DNA of 64,000 bases, from NCBI GenBank assembly GCA_965227445.1, contig OZ245751.1, positions 5,394,001 through 5,458,000 of the forward strand, read 5' to 3'. A program made the position numbers and the translations under genes. Position 1 is the first letter of the stretch, and every line of letters starts with the position of its first letter. Below the pieces are notes generated by a model. That model was not told the origin of the DNA and ran no database searches. It worked only from the letters and a program-made list of their open reading frames with translations. This document shows positions 42,220 through 51,202 of this stretch, piece by piece. The stretch is from DT-110 sp030148525. GTDB lineage: Bacteria; Bacteroidota; Bacteroidia; Chitinophagales; Saprospiraceae.

Positions 42220-43776
42220 ATGCTCGTCAAAACGTTTGCCAGTACCGTTCAGGGAGTTGATGCCCAAACCCTTACCATTGAGGTGAATTCGGGTGGGCAG
42301 CCCGTGGCCGGCAAGAAATTTTATCACTTGGTAGGCCTGCCCGATAATGCGGTGCGGGAAGGATTTCAGCGCATCGAATCGGCCATCAGCAACATGGAAA
42401 TGAAAATGCCGCGGGCACGAACCATCGTCAACCTGGCACCCGCCAACATCCGCAAGGAAGGCTCCTCCTACGACCTGCCCATTGCCCTGGGCATCCTCGC
42501 GGCCAGCAAACAAATACCCCACCAGGCTATCAGCGAATACGTTATCATGGGCGAACTGGCCCTCGATGGTACCCTGCGCCCCATAAAAGGTGCCCTGCCC
42601 ATTGCCATTCAGGCCCGCAAGGAAGGGTTCAAGGGGCTCATCCTGCCCTACGCCAATGCACGGGAGGCCGCTATCGTCGACCAGATCGATGTGTTCGGGG
42701 TCAAAAATCTCAAGGAGGCCGTCGCCTTTTGTAAAGGTAAGCTGGATCTGAACCCTACTTTCGTGGAAACGCGGGACGAATTCTTTCACAATCTCGATCA
42801 GTACGAGGTGGACTTCTCCGATGTGCAGGGACAAGAAAATATCAAAAGGGCGCTGGAAATCGCGGCTGCGGGTGGCCACAACGTAATCCTCATTGGTCCG
42901 CCCGGTGCCGGTAAGACCATGCTCGCCCGCCGGTTACCCACTATCTTACCACCACTGAATCTGCACGAAGCACTGGAGACCACCAAGATCCATTCCGTTG
43001 CGGGGGTATTGCCGCCCGAATCATCCCTGGTCGCGCAACGGCCATTTCGGTCACCCCACCACACCATCAGCGATGTGGCCCTGGTGGGCGGAGGTACCAA
43101 CCCGTCGCCGGGCGAAATATCCCTGGCGCACAACGGCGTACTCTTTCTCGACGAACTGCCCGAGTTCAAGCGGACGGTCCTGGAAGTGATGCGGCAGCCC
43201 ATGGAGGAACGGCGGGTCACCATCTCCCGCGCCAAGATAACCGTCGACTATCCCGCCAGTTTTATGCTCATTGCATCCATGAATCCCTGTCCCTGTGGCT
43301 ACCACAATCACCCCGATAAAGACTGCGTTTGTGCGCCGGGCGTGGTGCAGCGCTACCTCAATAAGATCTCCGGTCCACTGCTCGACCGCATCGACCTGCA
43401 CGTGGAGGTCACGCCCGTGAGCTACGACGAGCTGGCCAGCATGAAGCGCCCCGATACCAATAGCCGGGACATCGCCCAACGGGTAATCACTGCCCGCCAA
43501 AAACAACACGAACGCTTCGAATCCCTGCAGGGTATTTTCTGTAATGCTCACATGCCTTCCCGTATGGTCCGGGAAGTATGCCAGGTTAACCAGGCCGGGC
43601 AAACACTCGTAAAACGGGCCATGGAAAAATTGCAATTATCGGCCCGGGCCTACGACCGCATTTTGAAAGTAGCACGTACCTCGGCCGACCTGGATGGCAG
43701 TGCGTCTATCAAAATTGAGCATTTGGCGGAAGCCATCCACTTCCGAAGCCTGGACCGTGAGAACTGGGCCGATTAG
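42220..43776 (+). CDS. YifB/ComM family Mg-chelatase-like AAA ATPase
   Basis: A 518-residue protein, the usual length. The N-terminal Lon-protease-like fold (TLTIEVNSGG.PVAGKKFYHLVGLP, FQRIESAI) is followed by the Mg-chelatase AAA core: Walker A GPPGAGKT, the RSPHHTISDVALVGGG loop, Walker B GVLFLDELPEF, the zinc-like cluster MNPCPCGYHNHPDKDCVC, and the C-terminal lid (QLSARAYDRILKVARTSADL). ComM relatives act as branch-migration helicases during natural transformation. The ATG at 42220 gives the family N-terminus; the longer frame from 42136 is unlikely. It overlaps the convergent kinase gene by four bases at the 3' end. Confidence 0.93.
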   Translation: MLVKTFASTVQGVDAQTLTIEVNSGGQPVAGKKFYHLVGLPDNAVREGFQRIESAISNMEMKMPRARTIVNLAPANIRKEGSSYDLPIALGILAASKQIPHQAISEYVIMGELALDGTLRPIKGALPIAIQARKEGFKGLILPYANAREAAIVDQIDVFGVKNLKEAVAFCKGKLDLNPTFVETRDEFFHNLDQYEVDFSDVQGQENIKRALEIAAAGGHNVILIGPPGAGKTMLARRLPTILPPLNLHEALETTKIHSVAGVLPPESSLVAQRPFRSPHHTISDVALVGGGTNPSPGEISLAHNGVLFLDELPEFKRTVLEVMRQPMEERRVTISRAKITVDYPASFMLIASMNPCPCGYHNHPDKDCVCAPGVVQRYLNKISGPLLDRIDLHVEVTPVSYDELASMKRPDTNSRDIAQRVITARQKQHERFESLQGIFCNAHMPSRMVREVCQVNQAGQTLVKRAMEKLQLSARAYDRILKVARTSADLDGSASIKIEHLAEAIHFRSLDRENWAD

Positions 43777-44303
43777 ACTACTTTTTCCGAAAGGGAAACT
43801 GTATCGGCCAGGGCCCGGATCACCCGCGGTGCCACCATAACTTCCCCACTGATGTGGATCATCCCCACCCGGGAAGACGGTGGCTTACCGAACTGTTGAT
43901 AGCTTTGCCAAATGTGGTCCACGTACCACTCCGGTTCCTTGCCCCACCGCAGATCGGCGGCTTTGCGGGCGCGGAAGGTCGGTTCAGAAATATGGAGAAA
44001 CAGGGCTCGGTCGTAGAATTCATTGATGACGGGGTTGGCGTAGGCCAGCAGCCCTTCGTGCAAAACTACGTCTGCCCCGGACTGAGCCCTTTTCAGAGCA
44101 CTCCGCAGGCGTTTCCAATGAATAGAGTCGGGGTGTTCCCAATCAATATGATCTCGGATCAAAGGAAGTCGTGGCCGCTTGTGCACAAAAACATCTTGAT
44201 GGATAACCCGGCACGAGAAACCCCGGGATATGATTTCCCGGGCTAAGGCATCGGCCAGGGTTGATTTACCGGCTCTGCTCGGACCACCTATTCCGATTAA
44301 CAT
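43773..44303 (-). CDS. P-loop nucleoside kinase, probable ribosylnicotinamide kinase
   Basis: A 176-residue kinase of the uridine kinase/NRK type. The P-loop is GGPSRAGKSTLA (residues 5-16), followed by the HQDVF acid motif, the IDWEHPDSIHW stretch, VVLHEGLLAY and a lid with RKAADLRWGKEPEWY. It is divergent from pnuC with only 35 bases between the two starts. PnuC imports nicotinamide riboside, which fits phosphorylation of nicotinamide riboside to NMN by this kinase. The substrate is inferred from context; uridine is the main alternative. Confidence 0.75.
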   Translation of the reverse strand: MLIGIGGPSRAGKSTLADALAREIISRGFSCRVIHQDVFVHKRPRLPLIRDHIDWEHPDSIHWKRLRSALKRAQSGADVVLHEGLLAYANPVINEFYDRALFLHISEPTFRARKAADLRWGKEPEWYVDHIWQSYQQFGKPPSSRVGMIHISGEVMVAPRVIRALADTVSLSEKVV

Positions 44304-44338
44304 GGTTTCCCTACTTTTGTGGTGCAAACGCCCCCCCT

Positions 44339-44923
44339 ATGGAGACTATTAAAATTATTGAATACGTAGCAGTTATCAGCGGAATGCTGCACGTATTTTT
44401 ACTAACACGCGGGAAAGTACTGGCCTGGCCATTTGGTTTGCTGTCGGTTAGCTTGTACATCTTCATTTTCCTTCAGAATAAGTTGTACTCCGATACCTTC
44501 CTGCACGTTATCTACGTGATCCTGAATATCTACGGTTGGTATAATTGGTCGCGCAACCAGGATGAATTAAATAGCGTCGAGGTCACCACGCTTCGTAACG
44601 CACAAAGACTCGGTTGGGCCACTCTGATCCTGGTGGGCTTCCTGATCTGGGGCTACGGTATTGCCAACAATACGGATGCCAGCTATCCCTACGGTGATGC
44701 ATTTACCACGGTGGCGAGCCTGGTGGCACAATACCTGCTGGCCCGGCGAAAGCTGGAAAACTGGATCATTTGGATTATCGTTGATATTGTCGCCATCAAT
44801 ATTTATCTGCGTAAAGGATTAAATCCGACTAGTGGTTTGTACGCTGTATACTTTTTGCTTAGTGTCTGGGGCTGGTGGAATTGGCGACAATTGTACCGCG
44901 AACAAATAACCGTCGATACCTGA
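44339..44923 (+). CDS. pnuC: Nicotinamide riboside transporter PnuC
   Basis: A 194-residue integral membrane protein with about seven helices (EYVAVISGMLHVFLLTRG, LLSVSLYIFIFLQN, WGYGIANN, WIIWIIVDIVAINIYL). It carries the PnuC signatures NIYGWYNW near the middle and SVWGWWNW near the end. It takes up nicotinamide riboside by facilitated diffusion, with trapping by phosphorylation. It is divergent from the probable kinase, so both may be controlled from the 35-base gap. The ATG at 44339 is chosen because longer frames add residues that do not belong to the family. Confidence 0.92.
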   Translation: METIKIIEYVAVISGMLHVFLLTRGKVLAWPFGLLSVSLYIFIFLQNKLYSDTFLHVIYVILNIYGWYNWSRNQDELNSVEVTTLRNAQRLGWATLILVGFLIWGYGIANNTDASYPYGDAFTTVASLVAQYLLARRKLENWIIWIIVDIVAINIYLRKGLNPTSGLYAVYFLLSVWGWWNWRQLYREQITVDT

Positions 44924-44940
44924 ATAAAACACAATACTGT

Positions 44941-45720
44941 ATGACCCAACGCATCATCTCCTACAACATCAATGGTATCCGTGCTGCCCAACGCAAAGGT
45001 ATTACGGATTGGCTGGCCGAGGAGCAATTTGATATCGTCTGTTTCCAGGAAACCAAGGCGCACCCCGAACAAGTGGATATGACGGATTTTGAGAAAACCG
45101 GCTACCACCATTTTTGGCATTCAGCTACCAGTAAAAAGGGATACAGTGGGGTTGCCACCCTTTCACTGCGGGAGCCCGACAAGGTAGAAGTGGGATGTGG
45201 CATGGACAAATACGATCGCGAAGGGCGCATCCTGCGCACTGATTTCGGTGAAATCACCCTGCTCAATTGCTACTTTCCCAGCGGCACCACTGGTGATGTT
45301 CGTCAGGATTTCAAAATGGAGTTTCTCGATGATTTCTTCCAATGGATCCAGGAGCTACGCAAAGAACGCCCGAAACTCATTGTGGTTGGAGATTACAATA
45401 TCGCCCATACCGAAATGGATATCCACGACCCGGTCCGTAACAAAAAGAATAGTGGGTTCCTGCCGGAGGAACGCGAATGGTTGAGCAAGTGGTTTGAGAG
45501 TGGCTTCACTGATGCCTTCCGGCACCAGTATCCCGAGCGCCAGCAATACAGCTGGTGGACGTACCGCGCAAACGCCCGTGCTAACAATAAAGGCTGGCGG
45601 ATCGACTACCAATCGGTCACCGATAATCTGAGCGATCAGATAAAGGATGCCTATCAATTAACGGATATTGTGCATTCGGATCACTGTCCGGTTTACCTGG
45701 AATTGGACTGGCAACCATGA
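44941..45720 (+). CDS. xth: Exodeoxyribonuclease III (AP endonuclease)
   Basis: A 259-residue enzyme that cuts DNA at abasic sites and removes 3' blocks in base-excision repair. The catalytic signature set of the Xth/APE1 family is present: SYNINGIRAA (Asn), QETKAH (Glu), GDYNIAHTEMDI (Asp and Asn), WRIDYQ and the final HSDHCPVYLEL (Asp-His). It starts 17 bases after pnuC, and its stop overlaps the next start as ATGA, so it is co-transcribed with the acetyltransferase and probably pnuC. Confidence 0.95.
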   Translation: MTQRIISYNINGIRAAQRKGITDWLAEEQFDIVCFQETKAHPEQVDMTDFEKTGYHHFWHSATSKKGYSGVATLSLREPDKVEVGCGMDKYDREGRILRTDFGEITLLNCYFPSGTTGDVRQDFKMEFLDDFFQWIQELRKERPKLIVVGDYNIAHTEMDIHDPVRNKKNSGFLPEEREWLSKWFESGFTDAFRHQYPERQQYSWWTYRANARANNKGWRIDYQSVTDNLSDQIKDAYQLTDIVHSDHCPVYLELDWQP

Positions 45721-46169
45721 GCTCCCAACCAACCCTACACATCCGCGATGCCTCTATTGAGGAGGTAGTGGCCATGAGTAACCAGATTCCGGAATTTGAA
45801 GCTCCACATGGTGCCGGAGAATACTACAAGCGACTTTCCCGGGTAGAGCACATCCTTTTAATGGCTGAATGGAATGGTATCCCGGCCGGATTTAAGGCTG
45901 GCTATGCAAAAAATGACCACACTTTCTATTCCTGGATGGGAGGTGTGCTGCCCGAATTCCGCGGCCGGGGAACGGCTTCTGCTTTGGCAGCCGCCCAGGA
46001 AGCCAGACTCAGGCCTCTGGCCTACAAAACCATTGAACTAAAAACGCGTAATTGCCACCGGGGGATGCTTATCTTTGCCCTTCGGTCTGGCTTTCACATC
46101 ACTGGTTTTTCCGAAAGGAATACCTGGGAAGAGCACCGGATATACTTACGTAAAAACCTGACCAAATAA
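45717..46169 (+). CDS. GNAT family N-acetyltransferase
   Basis: A 150-residue GCN5-related acetyltransferase with the acetyl-CoA binding motif GGVLPEFRGRGTASALAAAQEA (Q/RxxGxG/A type), followed by IELKTRNCHRGMLIFALRSGFH typical of motif B. The acceptor substrate is unknown. It overlaps xth by four bases (ATGA). Confidence 0.88.
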   Translation: MSSQPTLHIRDASIEEVVAMSNQIPEFEAPHGAGEYYKRLSRVEHILLMAEWNGIPAGFKAGYAKNDHTFYSWMGGVLPEFRGRGTASALAAAQEARLRPLAYKTIELKTRNCHRGMLIFALRSGFHITGFSERNTWEEHRIYLRKNLTK

Positions 46170-46222
46170 CGGCAGCGTTATTATGGGGTAGTAACCGCAA
46201 TCACTCTAATAATCAAACAGAC

Positions 46223-47098
46223 ATGAAACAAACAGTATTGGTAGTCCTGGTCCTCTTCTTGTTAGGTGGCGGCTTGCACGCTCAGGAGGTATCAGGAGGA
46301 TTCAAAGTAGGACTTAACTTCTCCAAATTTGATGGCGATGTAGCCACCGATGCTCAGGGCAATGAGCTAGAGACCAATAACTATGCAACTGGTTTCCACG
46401 TAGGTGCTATTGTCAACTTTAAAGTAACTGATATTTTCGGCTTCCGGACGGAATTAATGTATTCCCAAAAGGGATCTGAATACGTATTCGACGGGCCCTC
46501 TTTTTTCCGATTGTATACCCGCCAGGGAGGTGACCCCGTGGTTAGTTTTGGCAACCGCCGGGAGGTGATTACCTTCTCTAATTCCTACATTGATGTACCC
46601 GTGATGACCTATTTTCGCGTGGGTCGGGTGGAGGCCTCTGCCGGCGTTAATGCAGCCGTACTTATCGGTTCGCGTGGTCAGGGTGAGATCACCTTTAGTG
46701 GCGTTTCAGCGGGCGGACAAAATGTCAATCCCATTATTATTGCCGTCGATGGAAGTTACACCGCCGACGATGTCACCACTACTGGGTTTGGTGCCGTGGA
46801 AACCCGCACGATCGACAATCGTTCCGTCCAGGTACCAGAAGTTGTTTCAGCCTATTACGATGGGAACCCCGGCGATGCGATCCTGTTTAACCGCCTCGAT
46901 TTCGGTTTGAATGCCGGCCTGAGTATTTACCTCAATAATGGCCTTAACCTCGGCTTCCGTATGAACTACGGATTGTCCGATCTCACTAATACCGAACAGG
47001 ATGTAGACCGTACCGGCCTGGATAACCGGATGCTACGCCTTAATGAAGACAAAGATAGAAACCTGAGTTTACAGGCATCGATAGGGTTCTCCTTTTAG
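46223..47098 (+). CDS. Outer-membrane beta-barrel (PorT-like) protein
   Basis: A 291-residue exported barrel. The signal peptide MKQTVLVVLVLFLLGGGLHA is cleaved after AQ. The mature part begins GGFKVGLNFSKFDGD, followed by strands such as GFHVGAIVNFKV, FRTELMYSQKGSEYVF and YIDVPVMTYFRV, ending LQASIGFSF with a terminal Phe. This is the common Bacteroidota 'outer membrane protein beta-barrel' domain; a specific function cannot be given. Confidence 0.85.
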   Translation: MKQTVLVVLVLFLLGGGLHAQEVSGGFKVGLNFSKFDGDVATDAQGNELETNNYATGFHVGAIVNFKVTDIFGFRTELMYSQKGSEYVFDGPSFFRLYTRQGGDPVVSFGNRREVITFSNSYIDVPVMTYFRVGRVEASAGVNAAVLIGSRGQGEITFSGVSAGGQNVNPIIIAVDGSYTADDVTTTGFGAVETRTIDNRSVQVPEVVSAYYDGNPGDAILFNRLDFGLNAGLSIYLNNGLNLGFRMNYGLSDLTNTEQDVDRTGLDNRMLRLNEDKDRNLSLQASIGFSF

Positions 47099-47159
47099 AT
47101 AAGTTCAAATCGTATTCTAATAGTAGGATTAAAACGAAACTAAATTCTTTTAAAATTCG

Positions 47160-47374
47160 TACTTTTGCAGTACATTAACATCCGACATAAAAAGTGGATG
47201 TTTTGGTGAAAAAACAGCATATATTGCTAAATTAACGCCGAAAAAAAATATTGATCTGCTGTACCTGACATTTTTTCCATACAACCTTTTGCAGCAGCCT
47301 TTATAAAAATTTTAGTTTTCATTTGGTTTTTTGGGGTTATATGTATGCAGCTACTTAGGTAGCTGCATTTTTTT
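47160..47374 (+). ncRNA. Candidate small RNA (promoter box plus terminator, no ORF)
   Basis: A TACTTTTG box at 47160-47167 is followed by about 175 gene-free bases. These contain a hairpin (AACATCC with GGATGTT, about 47177-47202), and a strong terminator follows. That layout suggests a discrete RNA of roughly 200 nt. The identity is unknown; no known RNA class was recognised. Confidence 0.35.
47345..47374 (+). terminator. Intrinsic terminator
   Basis: The stem ATGCAGCTAC with GTAGCTGCAT, a four-base loop and seven T residues. Confidence 0.9.
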
Positions 47375-47415
47375 ACCATAAAATTTAAAAAATAGTCTAG
47401 AAGCCATCTCACGAT

Positions 47416-47452
47416 AAAAAAGGGATGCTGAAGTGATATCAGCATTCCTTTT
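47416..47452 (-). terminator. Intrinsic terminator of the CBS-domain gene
   Basis: On the minus strand the stem GGAATGCTGA/TCAGCATCCC runs into a T tract, about 25 bases after the stop of the CBS gene. Confidence 0.8.
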
Positions 47453-47475
47453 ACATTGGCTTCTGGACGAATTGC

Positions 47476-47931
47476 CTATCCTTTGCGGCTATTTAAGATC
47501 TGTTCGGAGGTAACATCTTCGTCGGCTAGTGCCTTGATCACATCGAAGGTAGTTATGATGCCTACCAAATCCCCTTCTTCAACTACCGGAATGGCGTGGA
47601 AGCGGTTAGTCAGAAAGACCTCAAGGGCAACGTTGATCCGTTCATCCGGTGACAGTATTGCCAGTCCTTTGGTCATAATGTCTTCGGCCGTGTAGGCGCG
47701 CAGGCGGGCGTAATTCACGAAGCGATCCTCCTCATTTCGGCTAAAGCCACGAAGAAAATGCATGAAATCAGTCTTACTAATGATACCTACGAGTTCTTTG
47801 AACCGTACGACCGGAATGTGGTGGATCGGATTTTGATCGAAAATCTCCTTGACGACAGTAAGTTTGTCAGCAGGATTGACGGTGACCAGTTTGCTGGTCA
47901 TGATGCTTTTGACGGGTGCTAGGACATTCAT
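47476..47931 (-). CDS. CBS-domain pair protein
   Basis: A 151-residue protein made of two CBS motifs (VKSIMTSKLVTVNPADKLTV to VGIISKTDFMHFL, and DIMTKGLAILSPDERINVAL to LVGIITTFDVIKAL). Such stand-alone pairs bind adenine nucleotides and sense energy state or regulate partner enzymes. No partner domain is fused or adjacent. The minus-strand terminator follows closely. Confidence 0.92.
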   Translation of the reverse strand: MNVLAPVKSIMTSKLVTVNPADKLTVVKEIFDQNPIHHIPVVRFKELVGIISKTDFMHFLRGFSRNEEDRFVNYARLRAYTAEDIMTKGLAILSPDERINVALEVFLTNRFHAIPVVEEGDLVGIITTFDVIKALADEDVTSEQILNSRKG

Positions 47932-48086
47932 AAGGCGTATTGTTTGATTACATGGTCAAGGTCATGATAATTGCCTACACTAACAGTGACAATCATCAAT
48001 CGTACGAATTGATTTTAGTCAGAAAACTATAATATGTACAATGTGGTACGCTTGGTAAGTTGCTGGATTCCATCTATTTTAACTGA

Positions 48087-49220
48087 GTGAGTCATTCCGA
48101 AGAATTAGCGCGCAAATGGCGATTGATCCTGGGTAAACAATCGGATCCCTCCACCAAGGTTCCCCTGGAAGGTGCTATGATGGGTATGGACGACGTATTG
48201 GAAGCGCTCTATGATAGCGACCGCGACCGTGGTCTGGGTCCGTCATCTCCCCACATAAATCGCTGGTTGGGTGATATTCGCCAATACTTCCCAACCTCCG
48301 TCGTGCAAATGCTGCAAAAAGATGCTCTGGACAAATTGGGCCTGGAAGAGATGTTGCTCGAACCTGAGTTACTCCAAACTATCGAACCCGACGTAGAATT
48401 GGTAAGCACTCTGCTCAATCTGCAGCAAGTGATGCCCAACCGGACCCGGGAAACCGCACGGGAAATAGTTCGACAGCTAGTCAAAGACCTGGAAAAACGA
48501 CTGCGCACCCCCTTGCTCGAAGCCCTGCGGGGCGCCCTCCATAAATCGGTCCGAAATCGACGGCCCAAATTGGCCGATATAAACTGGCACGCGACCATAC
48601 GCGCCAACCTCAAACACTACCAACCGGAATACAAAACCGTCATTCCGGAGCGACTCATCGGGCACGGTCGCCGCAATCAACAGCTCAAGCACGTCATCCT
48701 CGCCATCGATCAGTCCGGTTCGATGAGTGCCTCCGTAGTGTACAGCAGTATCCTGGGATCGATCATGGCCAGCCTGCGCTCACTCAAAACACACCTCATT
48801 GCCTTCGACACAAGCGTGGTCGACTTTACCGATAAGCTGGATGACCCCGTCGATTTGCTATTCGCCAGTCAATTGGGCGGTGGCACCCATATCGACCGCG
48901 CCCTGCGCTACGCCCAGGAACTCGTTACCGCCCCCCAGGACACCATCCTCATCCTTATTTCCGACCTGATGGAAGGGGCTCCACCCCAACGCATGTTGCA
49001 AACACTACGCGAGTTAACCAGCCGCGGTGTTCAAGTCATCAGCCTACTTGCACTGAATGACAAAGGTGCACCGGCCTACGATAAGCAAATCGCTGCCGCT
49101 CTTAACCGAATGGATATTCCCACCTTCGCCTGCACCCCCGATCAGTTTCCACGGCTTATGGCCGCCGCCATTCAAAGCCAGTCTATTCAGCAGTGGCTCA
49201 GTATGGAGGGGAAGGGGTGA
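48087..49220 (+). CDS. VWA-domain protein (CoxE-like)
   Basis: A 377-residue protein with a helical N-terminal half (GAMMGMDDVLEALYDSD, QQVMPNRTRETAREIVRQLV) and a C-terminal von Willebrand A domain with an intact MIDAS (DQSGSMSAS, then the Thr of GGGTHIDRAL and the Asp of ISDLMEG). The start is GTG at 48087, immediately after an in-frame TGA. Such VWA proteins usually work with a MoxR-type ATPase encoded next door, in chelatase-like or conflict-related systems. Here no MoxR gene is adjacent (the nearest is at 58945), so its partner is unknown. Confidence 0.87.
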   Translation: MSHSEELARKWRLILGKQSDPSTKVPLEGAMMGMDDVLEALYDSDRDRGLGPSSPHINRWLGDIRQYFPTSVVQMLQKDALDKLGLEEMLLEPELLQTIEPDVELVSTLLNLQQVMPNRTRETAREIVRQLVKDLEKRLRTPLLEALRGALHKSVRNRRPKLADINWHATIRANLKHYQPEYKTVIPERLIGHGRRNQQLKHVILAIDQSGSMSASVVYSSILGSIMASLRSLKTHLIAFDTSVVDFTDKLDDPVDLLFASQLGGGTHIDRALRYAQELVTAPQDTILILISDLMEGAPPQRMLQTLRELTSRGVQVISLLALNDKGAPAYDKQIAAALNRMDIPTFACTPDQFPRLMAAAIQSQSIQQWLSMEGKG

Positions 49221-49732
49221 GTTGGGGAGTTGGAGAGTTGGGGAAAGGGGTTCTTGCCGATATTGGAATAACGCTCTCCGGGACGACGATTTATCGCGTC
49301 TCTCTCTTTTTTCGATTAGGGGATCAGGGGATCAGGCGATTAGGCGATTTCTTCTTTAGTCATAGCCCGATGCTTCAAGTTCGTCGAATACCGGCCTGCT
49401 CGTTGAGGCTCGAACGGACGATAGTAAAATGTGCGAATGAGAGACATGCCCTACCAAAAGCTAACGGGCCAGACACTAAAAATACCGACACAACCAAGCC
49501 CAAGAAATCCCTCAAGTCGCTCAGTCTCTCGATTTGCCCGATGCTCCACGTCCGACGCAAAAAGCTGCAATGCCAGGCACTAAAGAAAACCGAAGCTGCC
49601 AAGTCAACAGTCTCTCCCGGTCCCGACGCTCCACGCACTACGCTCAATGCAATAAAGAGCAGTGACACAGCAGCTAGGTAGAACAATGGTGCCCGGCTCA
49701 GGCAAGTCACTCCGCTCCCTATAGTCCCAAAA
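49221..49732. other. Gene-free stretch with degenerate repeats
   Basis: About 510 bases without a credible gene. The first part has short tandem steps (GAGTTGGGGAGTTGGAGAG, GGGGATCAGGGGATCAGGCG). The rest repeats fragments such as GCCCGATGCT(T/C)CA, GCCAG(A/G)CACTAAA and GCTCCACGCACTACGC, and the last of these is the reverse complement of the 34.3-34.5 kb repeat. Open frames on both strands show no coding character. Confidence 0.6.
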
Positions 49733-51202
49733 CTACTGGCAGCTATTTTTCAATAACCGGATATACCAACGGATCATCTGTTCGTAATTGGTCACGCTGA
49801 TACGCTCGTTAATGCCGTGAATACCGGAAAGCTCCTCGGCGTCGAGTAAGGCAGGCATGAACCGATACGTTTGTTCGGATACGTCCAGGTAATGACGACT
49901 GTCGGTCGCCCCGACAACGAGGCCCGGAGCTACCACCGCCTCGGGGTACAACTCCCGGATCGTACGATGAATAACCTGAAACCCGAAGGCACTGGTCTCC
50001 GAGACGGGAGCAGGATTCGATACCGAAAACTGTTCCTGAAAGTCGACCTGTACACGATCGTCATCAATAATGCGTATCACCCGGTCGCGAACGTATTCAG
50101 GTGTTTCGCCGGGAATGATGCGAAAATTGATCACGGCACTGGCCAATGTAGGCAGCACATTATCTTTTATCCCGGCCTTGATAATGGTAGGAGCAGTAGT
50201 TGTCCGGATAATAGCCGCACTCTTGGCGTCCTGGCTTAACTGGCCGGCCAGAAGTCCTTTGGTGAGCCAAAGGTTTGCAAAAATGGCCCGCAACGGAAGA
50301 TTCATTTCTGGTCCGGCGTAGTCGAACAGGGCTCGCGTTGGACCTTCAATGCGGGGCGGAAAAGGATTCTTCTCGAGCTTGGCAATGGATCGGCTCAAAA
50401 TACCGATAGCTGTCTCGGAAGGCGGCATGGAAGAATGACCTCCTTCCGCCAGATTTACCTCTAATTCCAAACTTACGTACCCTTTTTCCGAAAGGCCGAT
50501 CATGGCCACAGGTTTATTAAGTCCCGGTAGAGCACCCTCCAATAACAAGGATCCTTCGTCGAGGGTAAAGGCCGGTCGGACCCCCTTGTCTTTGAGCCAC
50601 TTAGCCATTGTCTGCGCGCCCTGGCCTCCGACTTCTTCGTCGTGGCCAAAAGCAATGTAGATGGAGCGAACCGGCTGGAACCCTTCCGCCAGCAGTGTTT
50701 CGACCGACTCCAGGATAGCCATGGCATTTCCCTTATCGTCCAGGGTGCCCCGGCCCCAGATATAGCCCTCAGCACGGGTCCCGGAATAGGGGCCATGGGA
50801 CCAGTCGGCCATACTAACCTTTTCTACGGGTACAACATCGAGGTGTGCCAACAGCAATATTGGCGGTAACTTGGGATTCGTGCCCGACCAGTGATACAAT
50901 CGGCTGTAGGATTTGTGGTAGGACCACGAAAGAGAATCGTGAACCTTAGGGAATGCCCGCCGCAAAAACGTATCGAGTCCCACAAAGGCTGCGGTATCGA
51001 CGCCGGTAGCCCGACTGACCGTAGGATAGGTAATACTGCGTTGTAATCGATCCAGCGCTTCGTCGGCAACCTTGCGCTGAGATATAGGCGTCACCGGGAT
51101 TTGTTGGCTGGAAAATAAAAAAGTGCGAACCACCACCACTACCAAAATAACCAATAAGCTCCAACCTATGATCCGTACTAACCGACGCCCGACTTTCTTC
51201 AT
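49733..51202 (-). CDS. M20-family metallopeptidase (carboxypeptidase S/PM20D1-like), membrane-anchored
   Basis: A 489-residue zinc peptidase. One N-terminal membrane helix (IIGWSLLVILVVVVVRTFLF) anchors it to the inner membrane. The di-zinc site motifs are LLAHLDVVP (His, Asp), GRGTLDDKGN (Asp), GHDEEVGGQG (Glu-Glu) and ATDSRHYLDV (last His). The lid/dimerisation domain lies between. PM20D1-like enzymes hydrolyse or form N-acyl amino acids and dipeptides. It overlaps rfbA by four bases and is probably translated with it. Confidence 0.92.
   Translation of the reverse strand: MKKVGRRLVRIIGWSLLVILVVVVVRTFLFSSQQIPVTPISQRKVADEALDRLQRSITYPTVSRATGVDTAAFVGLDTFLRRAFPKVHDSLSWSYHKSYSRLYHWSGTNPKLPPILLLAHLDVVPVEKVSMADWSHGPYSGTRAEGYIWGRGTLDDKGNAMAILESVETLLAEGFQPVRSIYIAFGHDEEVGGQGAQTMAKWLKDKGVRPAFTLDEGSLLLEGALPGLNKPVAMIGLSEKGYVSLELEVNLAEGGHSSMPPSETAIGILSRSIAKLEKNPFPPRIEGPTRALFDYAGPEMNLPLRAIFANLWLTKGLLAGQLSQDAKSAAIIRTTTAPTIIKAGIKDNVLPTLASAVINFRIIPGETPEYVRDRVIRIIDDDRVQVDFQEQFSVSNPAPVSETSAFGFQVIHRTIRELYPEAVVAPGLVVGATDSRHYLDVSEQTYRFMPALLDAEELSGIHGINERISVTNYEQMIRWYIRLLKNSCQ

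Noticed and set aside
49193..49710. Frames of 162 (plus) and 111 (minus) residues in the 49.2-49.7 kb gap
   Set aside because: They are built from degenerate repeats and show no family, signal or conserved pattern. The hydrophobic minus-strand start (FYLAAVSLLFIALSVV) is tempting but unsupported.
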